Both the position numbers and the translations under genes were made by a program. The notes under the pieces were generated by a model. That model searched no databases. It was not told the origin of the DNA and was given only the letters and a program-made list of their open reading frames with translations. DNA of 35,251 nt from Nocardioidaceae bacterium (GTDB lineage: Bacteria; Actinomycetota; Actinomycetes; Propionibacteriales; Nocardioidaceae), in contig JAURVT010000047.1 in the NCBI GenBank assembly GCA_030655315.1, positions 1 to 35,251 on the forward strand, read 5' to 3'. Below, piece by piece: positions 33,813-35,251 of this stretch; position 1 is the first letter of the stretch; every line of letters starts with the position of its first letter.

Positions 33813-34478
33813 CAGCTGCCCGCGGACCTGCCAGGTGAGGTGGGCGAACCCGCCGACGGCGAGCGCCAGCCCCACGGCGGTGCCGGCGGTGGCGAGCCCC
33901 TCGACCGTCACCCAGCCGGGCAGGGGCAACAGCGCCGCGGCCCCGCACGCGAGGCAGACGGCGATGGTGACGATCACCCGCGACGGCCGCTCCCACACGG
34001 TCACGGCCCCCACCCCGCGCATCCCCGCGACCATCCCGGACGAGCGGACCGACTCGTGCAGCAGCGTCAGCGCCCCAAGCGCCACGCACAGCCAGCCGGG
34101 CGCCCCGAGCAGCCAGAGCGCACCCAGGAACAGCAGGTCGGACACCCGGTCGGCGAGCGGGTCGAGCACCCGCCCCCACGCGGACCCGGACCCGTCGGCC
34201 ACCGCCACCGCGCCGTCGACCCCGTCGACCACCGCGGCCAGCAGGGCCACCACCGCCGCGGCCAGCGGCCACCCGCCACCGACCCACGCCAGCAGCGGCA
34301 CCCCCGCCGACACCAGCATCCCCGCCAGCGTCACCACGTCCGGCGACACGTGCCGCCGCACCAGCGGCCGCGCGATCCACCGCACCATCGCCAACCAGCC
34401 AGACACCCACACGGACGCATGCGGATCGAGCCCTCCGTGCGCCTCGGACCACCCGGCGTCGTCGTGCTGGGAGCTCAC
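33756..34478 (-). CDS. CDP-alcohol phosphatidyltransferase family protein
   Basis: This 240-residue membrane protein with about six helices has the CDP-alcohol transferase motif D85xxD88-G89-xx-A92-V93-x8-G102-xxx-D106-xxx-D110. All four Asp and both Gly are present, but the usual Arg after Ala is Val, as I recall for a divergent actinobacterial subgroup. It probably transfers a phospho-alcohol from a CDP-lipid to an acceptor, but substrate is unknown. GTG 34478 is chosen for AGGTGG upstream and because the SEAHGGLDPHASVWVSGWL block fits the family's N-terminus. It lies 74 bp after the HNH gene and overlaps crtD's 3' end by 57 bp. Confidence 0.82.
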   Translation of the reverse strand: MSSQHDDAGWSEAHGGLDPHASVWVSGWLAMVRWIARPLVRRHVSPDVVTLAGMLVSAGVPLLAWVGGGWPLAAAVVALLAAVVDGVDGAVAVADGSGSAWGRVLDPLADRVSDLLFLGALWLLGAPGWLCVALGALTLLHESVRSSGMVAGMRGVGAVTVWERPSRVIVTIAVCLACGAAALLPLPGWVTVEGLATAGTAVGLALAVGGFAHLTWQVRGQLSGRSDQVGDDAGREGHQG

Positions 34479-34552
34479 CGTCCACCTGACCGTCCCGGGC
34501 GCGTCGGTGCGCCTCCCCCAGGCTAGGACGTGCCGGGACGCAGCACCGACCC

Positions 34553-35251
34553 TCACGTCCGTCTCGGCCGGTAGCGGGTGCTGGTGCGGGTCTCCGGTAC
34601 GGGTCGAGGCGTGCCGGGGGGATGAACGCGGGCCTTCGGTCGTCGGTGTCGAAGGTGATGATCCAGTCGTCCTCGTGAACCGTCCGGTGGTGGAAGGCGC
34701 ACAGCAGCACGCCGTCCTCCAGATCCGTGGCCCCGCCGTGGGCCCAGGGTTCTCTGGCGTGGTGCGCTTCGCACCAGGACGGTGGCCGATCGCAGTCCGG
34801 CATCGCACACCCCTGGTCCCGGTGGGCCAGCGCGACCCGCTGGGCCGGGGTGGACAGTCGCTGCTTGCGGCCCAGATCGAGCGGTAGGGACTGGCCGCCG
34901 AGGACCTGCGGGACGATCCCCACCCGGCAGGCGTGCTGACGGACCTGCGAGGCGCTCATCCGGTGCCCGGTGGAGGTGGTCGCCGTGCCGATGCCGTCGA
35001 TCAGCTGCTGCAGGTCCAGGTTCACCGTCACCGTCATGCCGGATCCGCCGGCGTCGGGCAACCCGTCGGTGGGGAGGTGGTCGACCAGTGCCACGAGCGC
35101 ACGTCCCTGGCGTTGGGGGTAGGTCAGGCCGGTATCGCCCTGCCCGTCGTCGAGGTGACGGCGGCGCGGGGCCGAGAACCCGTCCAGGACGTTCGACAAC
35201 GCGGCCGCCTGCGCCGCGGGGATCCGGAAACGGCCGAAGAACGTGCCGTCC
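34553..35251 (-). CDS. DUF222/HNH endonuclease domain protein, 5' end outside window, apparent frameshift near 3' end
   Basis: The visible part is the C-terminal half of a 13E12-type protein. The end of DUF222 (DGTFFGRFRIPAAQAAALSNVLDG) is followed by an HNH nuclease with CAMPDC, WCEAHHAREPW and GVLLCAFHHRTVHEDDW. The usual Asn of TxLxNGVLLC is Asp (TDLEDGVLLC), which may affect metal binding. After FIPPARLDPY the open frame continues far past the next gene to 33628 with poor third-position GC. In the next frame the text ETRTSTRYRPRRT ends at a stop (34553) with normal codon bias, matching the family's short Arg-rich tail. I therefore put the true end at 34553 and infer a one-base shift near 34590-34600. 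These genes are multi-copy and often degraded. Confidence 0.72.
   Translation of the reverse strand, partial: GRHVLRPFPDPRGAGGRVVERPGRVLGPAPPSPRRRAGRYRPDLPPTPGTCARGTGRPPPHRRVARRRRIRHDGDGEPGPAAADRRHRHGDHLHRAPDERLAGPSARLPGGDRPAGPRRPVPTARSGPQAATVHPGPAGRAGPPGPGVCDAGLRSATVLVRSAPRQRTLGPRRGHGSGGRRAAVRLPPPDGSRGRLDHHLRHRRPKARVHPPGTPRPVPETRTSTRYRPRRT

Noticed and set aside
33628-34552. Read-through C-terminal extension of the HNH protein
   Set aside because: Codon bias is lost and the region encodes the CDP-alcohol transferase in another frame of the same strand.

Overview
The window is about 35 kb of very GC-rich DNA (third codon positions almost always G or C) packed with short-gap or overlapping genes, many GTG starts and GTGA/ATGA stop-start overlaps. 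A furA-katG pair, Asp23-type envelope protein paralogues, a split CrtYc/CrtYd lycopene cyclase and a DUF222/HNH (13E12-type) gene all point to an actinobacterium. Nocardioides or a relative (Nocardioidaceae) is my best guess, but that is inference. No rRNA, tRNA, insertion sequence or CRISPR array was seen. No gene-free stretch exceeds about 165 bases.

Layout. (1) 1-3065: an Asp23/Gls24 envelope-protein operon on the minus strand (three soluble Asp23-like proteins and two small membrane proteins, the last cut by the window edge). It is divergent from an ECF-type sigma factor and a further Asp23-like gene on the plus strand. (2) 3087-7817: three consecutive c-di-GMP genes: a membrane GGDEF-EAL protein, a soluble PAS-GGDEF protein and a membrane GGDEF protein. 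The last two are divergent around an unusual array of four TGGCCC/GGGCCA half-sites. (3) 7848-11325: an EcsC-family protein, then furA-katG under a clear Fur-type palindrome, ending at a strong hairpin. (4) 11398-13534: a single-domain cyclic-nucleotide-binding protein divergent from a complete class III adenylate cyclase. (5) 13563-17388: a TetR-MMPL exporter operon and a divergent second TetR, with two tandem palindromic operators between them. (6) 17411-22543: phenylacetate catabolism, paaK divergent from paaABCDE around a 16-bp palindrome. (7) 22531-25591: a cytochrome P450 divergent from its own TetR and an LLM-class flavin oxidoreductase. (8) 25735-33812: carotenoid genes crtI-crtB (plus), crtYc-crtYd (minus, overlapping the 3' end of crtB by 149 bp), and a plus-strand operon yihY-crtA-cruF-cruG-crtD. 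(9) 33756-35251: a CDP-alcohol phosphatidyltransferase and the 3' part of a DUF222/HNH endonuclease gene that looks frameshifted near its end.

How the parts fit. The carotenoid set predicts a monocyclic, tailored and glycosylated C40 carotenoid. CrtB and CrtI make lycopene, CrtYc/Yd cyclise one end, and CruF hydrates, CrtD desaturates, the CrtA-like oxygenase oxidises and CruG glycosylates the other end. No GGPP synthase is in the window. The paa genes encode the phenylacetate-CoA ligase and the ring 1,2-epoxidase; the later beta-oxidation-like enzymes are not here. The most interesting parts are the carotenoid locus with its built-in YihY membrane protein and antisense crtB/crtYd overlap, the half-site array between the diguanylate cyclases, the adenylate cyclase/cAMP-binding pair, and the Asp23 operon with an internal 14-bp perfect hairpin.
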